Assembly: GCA_041745535.1 (NCBI GenBank) | Contig: JBGTIS010000207.1 | Coordinates: 1 to 5,075 of the forward strand | Length of the DNA stretch: 5,075 bases | Direction: 5' to 3' | From: JBGTIS01 sp041745535 | GTDB lineage: Bacteria > Bacteroidota > Bacteroidia > Cytophagales > Cyclobacteriaceae | Shown here: positions 4,619-5,075 of the stretch, piece by piece | Layout of the letters: every line of letters begins with the position of its first letter | Position numbering within the stretch: position 1 is the first letter of the stretch | Notes under the pieces: model-generated | The model's input: only the letters and a program-made list of their open reading frames with translations | What the model was told of the DNA's origin: nothing | Databases searched by the model: none | Position numbers and translations under genes: made by a program

Positions 4619-5075
4619 ATGAAGTATGCGCTCCTTGTACTGTTTGTTATTTTTTATGTTTTAACGGTTGCGTATCCACTTTTGGCACAGCAGACTCAAC
4701 CCAATATCATCCTATTTATTAGTGATGATCAAAGTCAGATGGATGTGGGATGTTATGGGAACCAGGATGTAAAAACGCCTAACATGGACCAATTAGCTTC
4801 AGCGGGAATGCGCTTTACAGCGGCCTATGCGGCAACGCCCATGTGTGCTCCTTCCCGAAGTAACATGTTTACAGGGCTCTATCCCTTTAGAAATGGATCT
4901 CAGATGAACCACTTTGCCGTGCGACCCGGCACAAAAATGTTACCCGACTATTTAAAAAAGCTGGGCTACCGGGTGGTTATCTCCGGCAAAGTAGATGTTT
5001 ATCCGCAACCTGACTTTGAACACATTGGTGCCTATTTCGGGAAATATTTCCCTGTAAGCAACCGAAACGATCCGC
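4619..5075 (+). CDS. Secreted sulfatase (S1 family), N-terminal part, partial
   Basis: The frame is open from ATG 4619 to the window edge, covering 152 codons. Residues 1-23 are a signal peptide (LLVLFVIFYVLTV core, PLLA before QQ), so the enzyme is exported. NIILFISDDQS (29-39) supplies the paired aspartates D36-D37 that bind the metal. PMCAPSRSNMFTGLYPFRNG (74-93) is the S1 signature: C76 in C-x-P-S-R is the cysteine converted to formylglycine, with R80 supporting it. YRVVISGKVD (117-126) holds the conserved lysine K124, but the usual G-K-x-H is G-K-V-D. Spacing and wording (TGLYPFRNG, MLPDYLKKLGYRV) recall N-sulfoglucosamine sulfohydrolase-like members, so heparan-type or other glycan sulfates are possible substrates, which is inference. 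Family members are usually 450-550 residues. Activity requires a formylglycine-generating or anSME maturase, not seen here. Confidence 0.92.
   Translation, partial: MKYALLVLFVIFYVLTVAYPLLAQQTQPNIILFISDDQSQMDVGCYGNQDVKTPNMDQLASAGMRFTAAYAATPMCAPSRSNMFTGLYPFRNGSQMNHFAVRPGTKMLPDYLKKLGYRVVISGKVDVYPQPDFEHIGAYFGKYFPVSNRNDP

Noticed and set aside
1..5075. CRISPR arrays, tRNA or rRNA genes, complete insertion sequences
   Set aside because: No spaced repeats, cloverleaf, rRNA motifs, transposase or terminal inverted repeats were seen.

Overview
The window looks like a piece of a Bacteroidota chromosome, probably a Cytophagales-like glycan degrader. Three things point there: the N-terminal half of a hybrid two-component (HTCS-type) propeller sensor, a secreted S1 sulfatase, and translation starts with A/T-rich leaders and no strong Shine-Dalgarno, plus one TAnnTTTG promoter-like box. 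The genus cannot be fixed from the sequence.

Layout. Bases 1-738 (minus) hold the first 246 residues of the propeller sensor; the rest lies outside the window. Bases 828-1556 (minus) encode a secreted HELGH-type putative zinc protease. Bases 1557-2817 contain no intact gene I can recognise. Instead they hold unrelated debris on both strands: a candidate 5' piece of a group II intron or other structured RNA (about 1912-2150, plus), what looks like the C-terminal tail of a class I ribonucleotide reductase alpha subunit (2150-2308, minus), an unidentified coding-like stretch (2337-2558, minus), and a clear frameshifted internal fragment of catalase-peroxidase katG (2559-2740, plus). Bases 2818-3732 (minus) encode an intact membrane-anchored metallophosphoesterase. 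Upstream of it, 3876-4067 carries two broken partial copies of that same gene, separated by 85 bp of unrelated DNA and sharing a 16-bp repeat. A small VOC-fold protein follows (4094-4450, minus). A divergent 168-bp spacer then leads to the first 152 codons of a sulfatase (4619 to the window end, plus).

How the parts may work together. HTCS sensors commonly control nearby glycan-degradation genes and S1 sulfatases remove sulfate from glycans, so the two edges of the window may belong to one sulfated-polysaccharide theme. That is inference: they are almost 4 kb apart with unrelated genes and debris between them. The metallophosphoesterase, VOC protein and protease show no obvious shared pathway.

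I see no complete new system. The most unusual aspect is the debris field: pieces of at least three conserved protein genes (katG, a probable nrdA tail, the metallophosphoesterase) and a possible intron remnant, packed within about 2.2 kb on alternating strands.
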